Part shown: one piece after another, positions 45,060 to 53,513 of the stretch
How positions within the stretch are numbered: the first letter of the stretch is position 1
Layout of the letters: the number at the start of each line of letters is the position of its first letter
NCBI GenBank assembly: GCA_004211885.1
Contig: SHBV01000001.1
Location: 62,001 to 126,000, forward strand
Length of the DNA: 64,000 nt
Direction of reading: 5' to 3'
Source: Verrucomicrobiaceae bacterium
GTDB lineage: Bacteria; Verrucomicrobiota; Verrucomicrobiia; Verrucomicrobiales; DEV007
The notes under the pieces: model-generated
The model's database searches: none
What the model saw: the letters and a program-made list of their open reading frames with translations, nothing else
Told to the model about the DNA's origin: nothing
Program-made: the position numbers and the translations under genes

Positions 45060-46175
45060 ATGAAAATAGCTTATATAATTACATGGAACCTTGGTCATAA
45101 TGACGGAGTCACCAGAAAGGTATTGAGGCAAGTACACGAATGGAAAAAATTGGGCCATGAAGTAGAAATATTTTGTGCTACCGAGGAGATTACCAAGGCT
45201 GTCAATGGGGTTACCTTTTTTAAAAAAGATCGTGTATGGAGTTCTATTTTTGCTGCCTTTAAGAATCGTAAGGTTTATACTAACCTTTGTGATCAGGTTA
45301 TAAAGTATACTCCGGATATAGTTTATTTGCGTTGGGAGTTTCACAAAAGACCTTTGGCCCGATTGATGGAAAGGATTCCTACTATTATTGAAATAAATAC
45401 TTTTTTCCAAGGTGAGTTTAGGAGGCGATCCAGAGAGAACTGGATAGAGAAAATTAGATACTGGTATTATCTATTAACTTACAAAAAATTTGATAAATGT
45501 TGTTCAGGTTTTGTCTCAGTTTGTAACGAATATCTTCAATTGGGCCAATACGATAAATGGAATAAACCTCATTGCTATATTCCAAATTCTATTCCACTTG
45601 ATAAAGAGCAAAAACCAATTGATTATTTAGCTCAGGAGATTTCCATTCCTAGATTAGTTTTTATAAGCTCAGGTATACAGCCATGGCATGGCCTAGATAA
45701 TTTGATTGAATTAGCAGAAAAATCTGTAGGCGAACTTCAATTTGATTTAATTACGGGGTTTGATGTGGGTTATCTTGAGCTACCTGAAAATATCAAAGTT
45801 CATCCTTTTCTGGAGAAAGACGAGTTTTTGGAGATCTTTAAAAATGCAGTAGCAGGAATCGGATCAGCAGGCCTTTATGAAAATGGCATGAATGAGGCTT
45901 GCGTTCTTAAGCTTAGGGAATACTTATCAGCTGGTTTACCAGTTATAGTGCCTTATAAAGACACGGCTTTTCTTAATCAAAAGTCACCAGATTGGTTTCT
46001 TGAGTTACCTAACGAACCTAGTTCATTAGTTAACAACAAAGAGAAAATAATGGATTTTGTTGAAAGAATTAGAGGACTTAGAGTTCAAACTAATGAAGTT
46101 CTTCCATATATTAGTAGTGAAATATGGGAGGCAGAAAGAGTGAACTTTTTTAAACAAGTTCTTAAGATGAAATGA
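45060..46175 (+). CDS. GT4-like glycosyltransferase
   Basis: A 371-residue GT-B type enzyme. The N-terminal Rossmann domain starts KIAYIITWNLGHNDGVTRKVL; the C-terminal domain has ISIPRLVFISSGIQPWHGLDNLIELAEKS (about 200), SAGLYENGMNEACVLKLREYLSAGLPVIVPY (E-x7-E-like donor site, about 280-310). The fold matches GT4 family members such as those adding sugars to lipid-linked repeats. Donor and linkage are unknown. The gene is 30 bases after wecB and ends one base before the next gene's GTG start. Confidence 0.88.
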   Translation: MKIAYIITWNLGHNDGVTRKVLRQVHEWKKLGHEVEIFCATEEITKAVNGVTFFKKDRVWSSIFAAFKNRKVYTNLCDQVIKYTPDIVYLRWEFHKRPLARLMERIPTIIEINTFFQGEFRRRSRENWIEKIRYWYYLLTYKKFDKCCSGFVSVCNEYLQLGQYDKWNKPHCYIPNSIPLDKEQKPIDYLAQEISIPRLVFISSGIQPWHGLDNLIELAEKSVGELQFDLITGFDVGYLELPENIKVHPFLEKDEFLEIFKNAVAGIGSAGLYENGMNEACVLKLREYLSAGLPVIVPYKDTAFLNQKSPDWFLELPNEPSSLVNNKEKIMDFVERIRGLRVQTNEVLPYISSEIWEAERVNFFKQVLKMK

Positions 46176-46176
46176 T

Positions 46177-49100
46177 GTGAAATTGAAACTTGATAAAGGA
46201 TTTATATTTTATTTTCAGCTTGTATTAATTTCATGCTTTACCAAGTCCGTTGCTCTAAGTGACGTTGTTAGGCTCCCTCTTGGTAAAGACTTACAGTCGA
46301 TTATAAACGAGCAAGATAAGGGAACTAGTTTCCTTTTAGAAACTGGAATTCACCGTGGTTATGAGATTAACTTGAAAGCTGGTGACACTTTAGTTGGCGA
46401 GGAGGGAGCGATACTTTCGGGCGCTGAACTGCTGACTGGTTGGAAATATGAAGATCCTTATTGGGTTCACGAGGGTCCGCATTCCAAAATCATACCGCCA
46501 TTGGATGATGAGACAAGGGTTTGGGAGGTCAGGGCCAATTATCCACATGATCTTTTTTGTAATGATGTTCCTCTCATACAGAGAATGAGCCGCTCTTTGT
46601 ATCTCTTAGAAGGTAAATATTGGTTCTATGATTACGAGGAAGATAAGATATATATCGGCTTTGATCCCTCCAGTTTTGAATTAGAATTGAGCGGATTGTG
46701 CCGCTATGGTTTGAAAGCGATGGGGCGAGGGGTGACCTTACGCAATGTTCGCTTTGAGAACTATTCAACTTATGATCTAGATCCCGCAGTTGATATGGGT
46801 CCCGGAGCATTAGTGGAGGGGTGCACTGTTTCCGGAAGCCACTGCATCGGTATAAGAATTTCCAGCAATTCAACAATAAGGGGTTCAGCTTTCAATTATA
46901 ATGGGCTTGCAGGATTGCATAATGGAGGTGATGCGACACTTATAGAATTATGTGAGTTTGGTCATAATGGATGGGCTGGTTTTTCTGGAGACTGGGCTCG
47001 GGGAGGATGCAAGGTTCCTGGTGTTACCAATACAGTTCTGAGACGTAACTATGCTCATCATAATACGGGCCCAGGTTTTTGGTTTGATATTAATGCCAAT
47101 GGGAATCTGTTTGAGGAGAATCTGAGTGAATTTAATTCCTGGGAAGGATTGATATATGAGTTGAGTTGCGGCTGTGAAATTCGTAATAATATTCTTCGAT
47201 GGAATGGTTTGGATCCAAGGGGCGGGCTATTGTGGGGTGTTCCCTTTGTCATACAGAATGCAGAAAATGCCAATATCCATCATAATTACTTTGAGGCTTC
47301 TCCGGCTAAAGGTGCGCGAGGCGGTGGAGTTTCTATAATTAATCAATTCCGTCCTCAATACACTAATGGTATTTGTGGTGAACACACTGCTGAGGGGAAT
47401 CATATCCATAATAATGTGATAGTTATGCCCAATGGAGGCTATAATGGGCTCCAGTATGGTTCATTCGGATGGGGCACCTATAATGATTTTCTTAAGGCTG
47501 GTAATTTATGGGAAAAGAATACGTATCTCTCAGGAAAGCCTACCCGTGGTAACTTTCATTGGTACGGTCCGGGTAAAGAAGAAGAAGATTTTGTTATCGA
47601 ATTTCTGAATTGGAATGAGTGGAGAAATCGGGCTCAGGACACGGATAGTATTCTGATTGGTAAGCATTCGTCATTTTTTAATCCATTCAACCCTGAATTA
47701 GATGACTTTATCCGTAAGACGACCGGTGTCAGTTATCAGGAAATTAAAGATCCGTTCACACAATTAGTTTTCGATGATGAAAATGATTCAGATAATGATG
47801 GATTGCCAGATGCTTGGGAGAAGTCTAATGGGTTAGATTGGACTTTGGAAGATGCCAGTATGGATACTGATTCGGATGGTCTAGAAAATATTGTAGAGTA
47901 TCAGAGTTCTACAAACCCACAAAAACCAGACACTGACGGAGACGGTATTCCTGATGGCTGGGAATTGGACCATGGTATCAATCCACTATTTGAAGATTCC
48001 TTACTGGATCCTGATGAGGACAGTTTTACGAATCTTGAAGAATATGAATTAAATACAGATCCTATAGTTGCTGACCAATTAAAGCCGAGTGTTCCAGAAG
48101 AGGGTCTAACCATGTGGTTAAAGTCAGGCGCACCAATGAATACTGAGTATGTAGGCACAGTTTCCAGTTGGCAGGACTGGCGACAGAAGAAGAATCGAAT
48201 GGACACGCCTTTTAATCATGATTCGCCGGTCATTAATAATGAAACTCATAACGGATATCCTCTAATTGATTTTAGTTCAGGTGATTTAAAATCAAGTGAG
48301 AATGACGTGTTGGGAAATGCTAGTGATGGTTGGACATTATTTAATGTTTTTAGGGTCAAAAAAATAGATGAAGGGTCAGCAAAATTTGCGTTGATGGGAA
48401 ACAGTGTTTGGAGGAAAAGCGGTTTTCGATTAACCCTAGAGCAAGGTCATTTGCATTTTTATTCCACTCAGTCAGAGGACCCAGTTTCCGTGGTAGCTCA
48501 CCGGAGGTTAATTGATCAAGAGCTTGTCGTTATAACTTTATATTATGATGCCATTAACAGGGAAGGTAGATTGTACCTAGATGGTATTGAGCAAGAAAGA
48601 GCCAAAGGGCATATCCCATTTAATTCTGAGCCGTTATGGATTGGCCACATAGGAGGAATGCAATCTCAGCCAGCTGAACATGCTGAACTCTTAACTTATA
48701 ATAGGCCATTGGGTCATGCCGAAAGAAAAGCGGTTGAAGCAATGCTTTTGGGGAAATATAAATCAATGGGCCTCCTAGTTAATGATTCAGATAATGATGG
48801 AATCTCAGATTGGTGGGAGATGGAATATGGAGCAATTGAAATTGCGCAAGAAGATGCTGATTCTGATGGATTGTCTAATCTTGAGGAATATCTTAATCGT
48901 ACGAACCCTTATGTTCTTGATACGGATGGAGATGGCTTAACTGATGTTTGGGAATTATCAAATGAATGGAATCCTAGGCTAGATGATTCTGCCGTAGATA
49001 TTGATTCTGATGGTTTAGATTCGGTAAAAGAAATGCAATTAAAAACGGATCCAGAGCGGGCAGATAGTGATGGTGACCTAATGAATGATGGTTGGGAATT

Positions 49101-50028
49101 TATCAATGGTTTAGATCCATTATTTGATGATGCGGATGAGGATCCTGATAAAGATAAGTTAAAGAACCTAGATGAATTCCTCAACAATACTTTAGCACAA
49201 AATGCTGATTCTGACATGGATTCACTTTCTGATTATTGGGAAATTATTAATGGGTGGGATCCTCTTAATAACGCTATAGAAAATGATTCTGATGATGATG
49301 GCCTGACCGACTTTGAAGAGTTTCGTTATCAAACAGACATTGCATCCGTTGATACTGATAATGACAAAATTACTGATTGGGATGAGATAAATAATAATCT
49401 TAATCCTTTGGTGAATGATGCGGATCAGGATCCGGATTCGGACGGCCTAAATAATTTATCAGAGATAGATCTAGGAACTGACCCATTTCTTAAGGATACA
49501 GATTCTGATGGGATGCCAGACGGTTGGGAGTCAAAGAACAGAATGAACGCTCTTACAGATGACGCTTTGGAGGATTTTGATTTTGATTCTATCAGTAATC
49601 TCTCTGAGTATGTGAATGGAACTGATCCGATCGAATGGATCGATATTGATGAGGATGGAATGCATGATCTATGGGAAATACAATTAGGTTTGAAAGTGAA
49701 TGTAGTGGATGGAGATGAGGATCCGGATAAAGATAATGTTTCTAATCTCATAGAGTTCATATTGGGCGGAGATCCATACGATAATAAAGCGGCTCCCGGA
49801 TTGGGAGTTCAAGAGACGGATAGTAAAGTCACCGGGATCTGGTACAATGTACTGAAATCACGCCATTATTTCTATAAGATTAACCTTGAGAGATTGAATC
49901 CTGATAATAGTTGGGAAGAGTTACTGAATTTTGATCAAGCCATCAAGGATCTGGATCTTAGTTCGAAAATACTAGATAGATTGCACGACAAGGCAGTTTA
50001 TCGTATCAGGATGGAAAGGTTGCCTTGA
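46177..50028 (+). CDS. Giant secreted right-handed beta-helix protein with TSP3 repeats and LamG-like domain
   Basis: A 1,283-residue protein starting at GTG 46177, with a signal peptide ending near residue 28. Residues about 35-500 are a parallel beta-helix (repeating short strands with N-rich turns: IRISSNSTIRGSAFNYNGLA, NTVLRRNYAHHNTGPGFWF, HNNVIVMPNGGYNGLQYG). TSP3-type Ca2+ repeats follow (DSDNDGLPDAWE, DTDGDGIPDGWELDHG). A LamG-like domain lies at about 640-870 (TLFNVFRVKKIDEGSAKFAL, LYLDGIEQERAKG). A long second set of TSP3 repeats runs to about 1210, then a beta-rich end. Embedded inside the EPS operon, it is probably a cell-surface or EPS-associated polysaccharide-binding or -cleaving protein. 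No lyase catalytic residues could be verified. Confidence 0.85.
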   Translation: MKLKLDKGFIFYFQLVLISCFTKSVALSDVVRLPLGKDLQSIINEQDKGTSFLLETGIHRGYEINLKAGDTLVGEEGAILSGAELLTGWKYEDPYWVHEGPHSKIIPPLDDETRVWEVRANYPHDLFCNDVPLIQRMSRSLYLLEGKYWFYDYEEDKIYIGFDPSSFELELSGLCRYGLKAMGRGVTLRNVRFENYSTYDLDPAVDMGPGALVEGCTVSGSHCIGIRISSNSTIRGSAFNYNGLAGLHNGGDATLIELCEFGHNGWAGFSGDWARGGCKVPGVTNTVLRRNYAHHNTGPGFWFDINANGNLFEENLSEFNSWEGLIYELSCGCEIRNNILRWNGLDPRGGLLWGVPFVIQNAENANIHHNYFEASPAKGARGGGVSIINQFRPQYTNGICGEHTAEGNHIHNNVIVMPNGGYNGLQYGSFGWGTYNDFLKAGNLWEKNTYLSGKPTRGNFHWYGPGKEEEDFVIEFLNWNEWRNRAQDTDSILIGKHSSFFNPFNPELDDFIRKTTGVSYQEIKDPFTQLVFDDENDSDNDGLPDAWEKSNGLDWTLEDASMDTDSDGLENIVEYQSSTNPQKPDTDGDGIPDGWELDHGINPLFEDSLLDPDEDSFTNLEEYELNTDPIVADQLKPSVPEEGLTMWLKSGAPMNTEYVGTVSSWQDWRQKKNRMDTPFNHDSPVINNETHNGYPLIDFSSGDLKSSENDVLGNASDGWTLFNVFRVKKIDEGSAKFALMGNSVWRKSGFRLTLEQGHLHFYSTQSEDPVSVVAHRRLIDQELVVITLYYDAINREGRLYLDGIEQERAKGHIPFNSEPLWIGHIGGMQSQPAEHAELLTYNRPLGHAERKAVEAMLLGKYKSMGLLVNDSDNDGISDWWEMEYGAIEIAQEDADSDGLSNLEEYLNRTNPYVLDTDGDGLTDVWELSNEWNPRLDDSAVDIDSDGLDSVKEMQLKTDPERADSDGDLMNDGWEFINGLDPLFDDADEDPDKDKLKNLDEFLNNTLAQNADSDMDSLSDYWEIINGWDPLNNAIENDSDDDGLTDFEEFRYQTDIASVDTDNDKITDWDEINNNLNPLVNDADQDPDSDGLNNLSEIDLGTDPFLKDTDSDGMPDGWESKNRMNALTDDALEDFDFDSISNLSEYVNGTDPIEWIDIDEDGMHDLWEIQLGLKVNVVDGDEDPDKDNVSNLIEFILGGDPYDNKAAPGLGVQETDSKVTGIWYNVLKSRHYFYKINLERLNPDNSWEELLNFDQAIKDLDLSSKILDRLHDKAVYRIRMERLP

Positions 50029-50086
50029 AGCCATTAATCCATATTATCAATATTTAATTTTGGAGATACTATTTTGGTAATTGTAG

Positions 50087-51637
50087 ATGAACATTAAAGC
50101 TATTGTGTTGATGGGCGCAGGCCTTTTGGTCGCCCTCTGGACTGGTCAGGCCGTTGGCAATGGCAATTACGGCACTGCTATTGCAGTTGCCGGGATTACC
50201 ATCTTTGCTGTTCTCGTTTCAGTTGTTGGTAAACAATATCGATTTGAAGGATGGGCAATCGCAATTGTCTGTGCTTGTTATTTCGTGGGAGGAAAAGGAT
50301 TTGCTTACCAAAGACTTGTATCGATTCTTTTCATAGGTGAGGCAACATTGGTTTTGTTGATTGGGTTTCACTTGATTAGGTGCTTATCGGGCAAGAATGA
50401 TGTGTTCCCTCGGCACCCACTCACTGTTCCTGTGATGTTATTCCAAATTTATGGGTTTGCGCATCTCTTAATTGATAGGAAGTACTTTGATTTTTTCTTT
50501 CTCATGAAAGATGTTGCTACCGTTTATTATGGCTTATTCTTTTTTCTAGTATTTCCATCTATGTTGCACCGGCCGACTCGGCAATATCTACTAAAGCTAC
50601 TACCCATTATTTCAGGAATAGCGTTAACTATTTTGGCTTCTTTCTTGTTAGTGCCGGGACTGGAACAAAAAGTTTTTTACGGGACCATGATCCGTGGCGC
50701 TCCTTTAATTATGCCTTCAATTGATGCTCTCATACCTGTTTGTGTAGGATTTTCGGCATTTTGTTATTTTAAACACCTTCATTCGAGTGGGTTATGGAAG
50801 ATACTATACCTGTGCACTTCTGTTTTTTGTACTGTGCCGTTATTCGCTCAAGGAAAGGCAGTATTTTATCTGGCGTTTTTCGCATTAGTTGCTGCCCTTT
50901 TTATAATTGGGCATTGGCGCCTTCTGGTCGTTGGCTTATTTACTGGGGTTCTTGCAACTGTTTTTCTTTTTTCTTTGGTGGAGTCTCGCGTCATCGAGGA
51001 TAGGGACGGTCGTTTAGATAGGTTTTTGGAAGAGTTCTCGTCTTTTGATATAGCTGGCATTGGAAGTGGTAAGCAACGATTTGCGCAAGAGAATGTGGAC
51101 TGGCGATTCACTTGGTGGAAAATGGTCATTGAGGATGTGATGAGAGAGAACCCTTGGTATGGGCTTGGTCTAGGATCAGACATTTCAACAAAATTTCACG
51201 CGACTTATTTTCAGACTGGACTAGATAATACTGATGTTCTCATTGCGAGGTATCCGCATAATGTTTTAATTACCATATTTGGTAGATTGGGTATCATTGG
51301 TCTTATGATTTTTATCCCACTATGCATATTAATTGTGAGAGAACTTTGGCTGGGAATGATGAGGCTGCGTGCATCTGTTGGTGAAAATGATCCTGGGCTT
51401 GCTTTTGTATGGGCCTTTGTGATGGCTGGATTTATTAATGCTTTTTTCCAATCAACTTTTGAGGCGCCTTATGCTGCAGTAGCATTTTGGTCCATGCTTG
51501 CAGTCCTTTGTGTGATGAATAGACAGGTAGCGGACTCTATTGATGAGGATGAAGATGTGGAGGAAGGTATCGGCGTTCTGCCTGATGAAAGAATGCTGAA
51601 TGACGGACAATTTGCAATGAGGTCAAAGGCCACATAG
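50087..51637 (+). CDS. O-antigen polymerase/ligase-like membrane protein (Wzy)
   Basis: A 516-residue protein with about 11-12 hydrophobic segments and a large periplasmic loop typical of Wzy_C/WaaL enzymes. In it: FTWWKMVIEDVMRENPWYGLGLGSDI (the W-x-x-G-x-G-like block, residue about 345), TDVLIARYPHNVLITIFGRLGIIG (H-x-x-x-L... block). The first segments include AIAVAGITIFAVLVSVVG. The C-terminal 40 residues are acidic and cytoplasmic. It should polymerise or attach the glycan together with the flippase. There is a second member of the family at 53485. Confidence 0.85.
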   Translation: MNIKAIVLMGAGLLVALWTGQAVGNGNYGTAIAVAGITIFAVLVSVVGKQYRFEGWAIAIVCACYFVGGKGFAYQRLVSILFIGEATLVLLIGFHLIRCLSGKNDVFPRHPLTVPVMLFQIYGFAHLLIDRKYFDFFFLMKDVATVYYGLFFFLVFPSMLHRPTRQYLLKLLPIISGIALTILASFLLVPGLEQKVFYGTMIRGAPLIMPSIDALIPVCVGFSAFCYFKHLHSSGLWKILYLCTSVFCTVPLFAQGKAVFYLAFFALVAALFIIGHWRLLVVGLFTGVLATVFLFSLVESRVIEDRDGRLDRFLEEFSSFDIAGIGSGKQRFAQENVDWRFTWWKMVIEDVMRENPWYGLGLGSDISTKFHATYFQTGLDNTDVLIARYPHNVLITIFGRLGIIGLMIFIPLCILIVRELWLGMMRLRASVGENDPGLAFVWAFVMAGFINAFFQSTFEAPYAAVAFWSMLAVLCVMNRQVADSIDEDEDVEEGIGVLPDERMLNDGQFAMRSKAT

Positions 51638-51671
51638 CCGAAAGGATTATAATAGTTTTGAATGTATTGTC

Positions 51672-52346
51672 ATGAAGGATGATAGAACCTGGCAGGGTGT
51701 AGTGCCGTGGATATATGGAAAAGTTCCAGCATTTCGTAGCAGGAGGTTTTCCAGATTCTTGGCTGAATTTAATCCAATTGGAAAAGAGAAAATTATTGAT
51801 TTGGGTGGTGAGCCTGAATTTTGGAAGAAATCCACTATAGAATTGGAAGTTCATTGTGTGAATCTGGATAAATTAGAATTTATTCAGGACGAATATTTAG
51901 TTAAAATAAAGACCAGTGCTGGGGACTGTTGTGATCTTGCTGATGAGAAGGATAATTCTTATGATATCGTTTTCTCAAATAGTGTCATTGAGCACGTTGG
52001 GGATTTGCAGAAGCAAAAACTATTTGCTCAGAATGCTCTTCGTCTTGGTCAGAAGTTATGGATTCAAACCCCTGCTAAATATTTCCCCATTGAACCTCAT
52101 TGGTTTGCTTTATTTATCCACTGGTTTCCAAAAAAATATCAGTATTCGCTTTTTAGGCTATTTGCTCTTCGCCAACGCTTTGCTGGGGTCAAACTCTCTA
52201 AGGAAGAGATAAAGGCTCAAGTCGATGATGTCAGATTAATGACTAAGAGTGAACTGAAAGACATGTTTCCTGGTTGTAGGATTATTACCGAGCGGTTTTT
52301 TCTTTTTCCCAAATCTTATATTGTTGTTAAGGGAGGAAAAAGTTAG
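51672..52346 (+). CDS. SAM-dependent methyltransferase of the EPS locus
   Basis: 224 residues with IIDLGGEPEFW (motif I), VNLDKLEFIQDEYLV, YDIVFSNSVIEHVGD (motif post-I) and a C-terminus RIITERFFLFPKSYIVVKG. Class I fold; no signal peptide. It probably methylates a sugar or lipid-linked intermediate of the EPS, inferred from position 35 bases after the Wzy gene and 40 before a glycosyltransferase. Substrate unknown. The hydrophobic patch 'WFALFIHWFPKKYQYSLFRLF' around residue 140 may be membrane-associated. Confidence 0.8.
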   Translation: MKDDRTWQGVVPWIYGKVPAFRSRRFSRFLAEFNPIGKEKIIDLGGEPEFWKKSTIELEVHCVNLDKLEFIQDEYLVKIKTSAGDCCDLADEKDNSYDIVFSNSVIEHVGDLQKQKLFAQNALRLGQKLWIQTPAKYFPIEPHWFALFIHWFPKKYQYSLFRLFALRQRFAGVKLSKEEIKAQVDDVRLMTKSELKDMFPGCRIITERFFLFPKSYIVVKGGKS

Positions 52347-52385
52347 CCCTAATTTTTTTATTATTACCCCAAGGCTTTCATTTAA

Positions 52386-53513
52386 ATGAACTCGATTCTT
52401 CTAGTTGGTCAGACGCCGCCACCCTATCATGGCCAAGCAATTGCGATGCAGCAATTGTTCGATCACCGGTGGGAGGGATTGAAAATTCAATATTTGAGAA
52501 TGGAATACAGCCAAAGAGAGGCAGAGGTTGGCCGTTTCCGAATCAAAAAAATATTTCATTTGTTCTCACTCATCATAAGATCTTGGTTCATTTTGATAAA
52601 GAATCGACCTTGCTGTCTTTACTATCCTCCGGCAAGCCCTAACCGCATCCCTGTAATTAGGGATGTGGTGTTTTTGTTGCTCGTTCGTCCCTTAGCTAAG
52701 CATACTATTTTTCATTATCATGCGGGAGGCCTTCCTGCATATGTTGAATCTCTGAGTTTTCCTCTAAGGTTCCTTTCAAAGATTGCTTTCAGTAATGCGA
52801 CTCTTGGCATTGAGATATCTGAGAGTCAGATGAATGAAGATGTTTTTTTTCCTGTCGAGAAGAGGATTTGCATTTCAAATGGGCTTGATGTTTTAGATGT
52901 AGAGAAAAGATCCAATGAGGAAGAAGGCGGAAGGAAGAGAATTTTATTTATTGCGGGATTGCGTGCAAGTAAGGGAGTGATGGACATTATAGGAACGGCA
53001 GACAAGATGAGGCAATTAGGTGTCGATTTCGTATTTGATGTTGCCGGCGCATGGCAGGAGGAGAATACGCGTAGAGAATTTAAAACAGAGTTAAAAAGGT
53101 TGGATCTTAATGATCATATTATTCTTCATGGGCGAGTCACTGGTGAAGAGAAGTGGGACCTTTATAGACGAGCATATGCTTTTTTCTTCCCATCATTTTA
53201 TGAGTCTGAAAATTTCCCATTAGTTCTAATTGAGGCTATGGCGTTCGGCCTGCCTATAGTCGCAACTCATTGGAGAGGAATGCCGGAATTAGTTGTCGAG
53301 GGTGAGACAGGTAGGCTCTGTGATGTGCAATCATGTGAGCAATTTTCTTCTGCTCTTAATGAATTAATTAACGATGAGGGTCAGCATGAAAAAATGGCAT
53401 TTCTTGCCCGGGCCCGTTATGAAAAAAAATATACTAAGTTCGCATTTATTTCTGCGATGACAAAGGCCTTCGAAAGCATTACCGATGAAACCAAGGCACA
53501 AACAGATGCTTAG
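52386..53513 (+). CDS. Glycosyltransferase family 4 protein
   Basis: 375 residues. N-terminus: ILLVGQTPPPYHGQAIAMQQ, a GT-B opening. C-terminal domain: RKRILFIAGLRASKGVMDII (about 190-210), DHIILHGRVTGEEKWDLYRR, AYAFFFPSFYESENFPLVLIEAMAFGLPIVATHWRGMPELVVEGETGRLC (GPE/E-x7-E donor site, about 275-320). Likely cytoplasmic transferase adding one sugar of the repeat. It overlaps the start of the next gene by up to 29 bases, so the two are coupled. Confidence 0.93.
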   Translation: MNSILLVGQTPPPYHGQAIAMQQLFDHRWEGLKIQYLRMEYSQREAEVGRFRIKKIFHLFSLIIRSWFILIKNRPCCLYYPPASPNRIPVIRDVVFLLLVRPLAKHTIFHYHAGGLPAYVESLSFPLRFLSKIAFSNATLGIEISESQMNEDVFFPVEKRICISNGLDVLDVEKRSNEEEGGRKRILFIAGLRASKGVMDIIGTADKMRQLGVDFVFDVAGAWQEENTRREFKTELKRLDLNDHIILHGRVTGEEKWDLYRRAYAFFFPSFYESENFPLVLIEAMAFGLPIVATHWRGMPELVVEGETGRLCDVQSCEQFSSALNELINDEGQHEKMAFLARARYEKKYTKFAFISAMTKAFESITDETKAQTDA

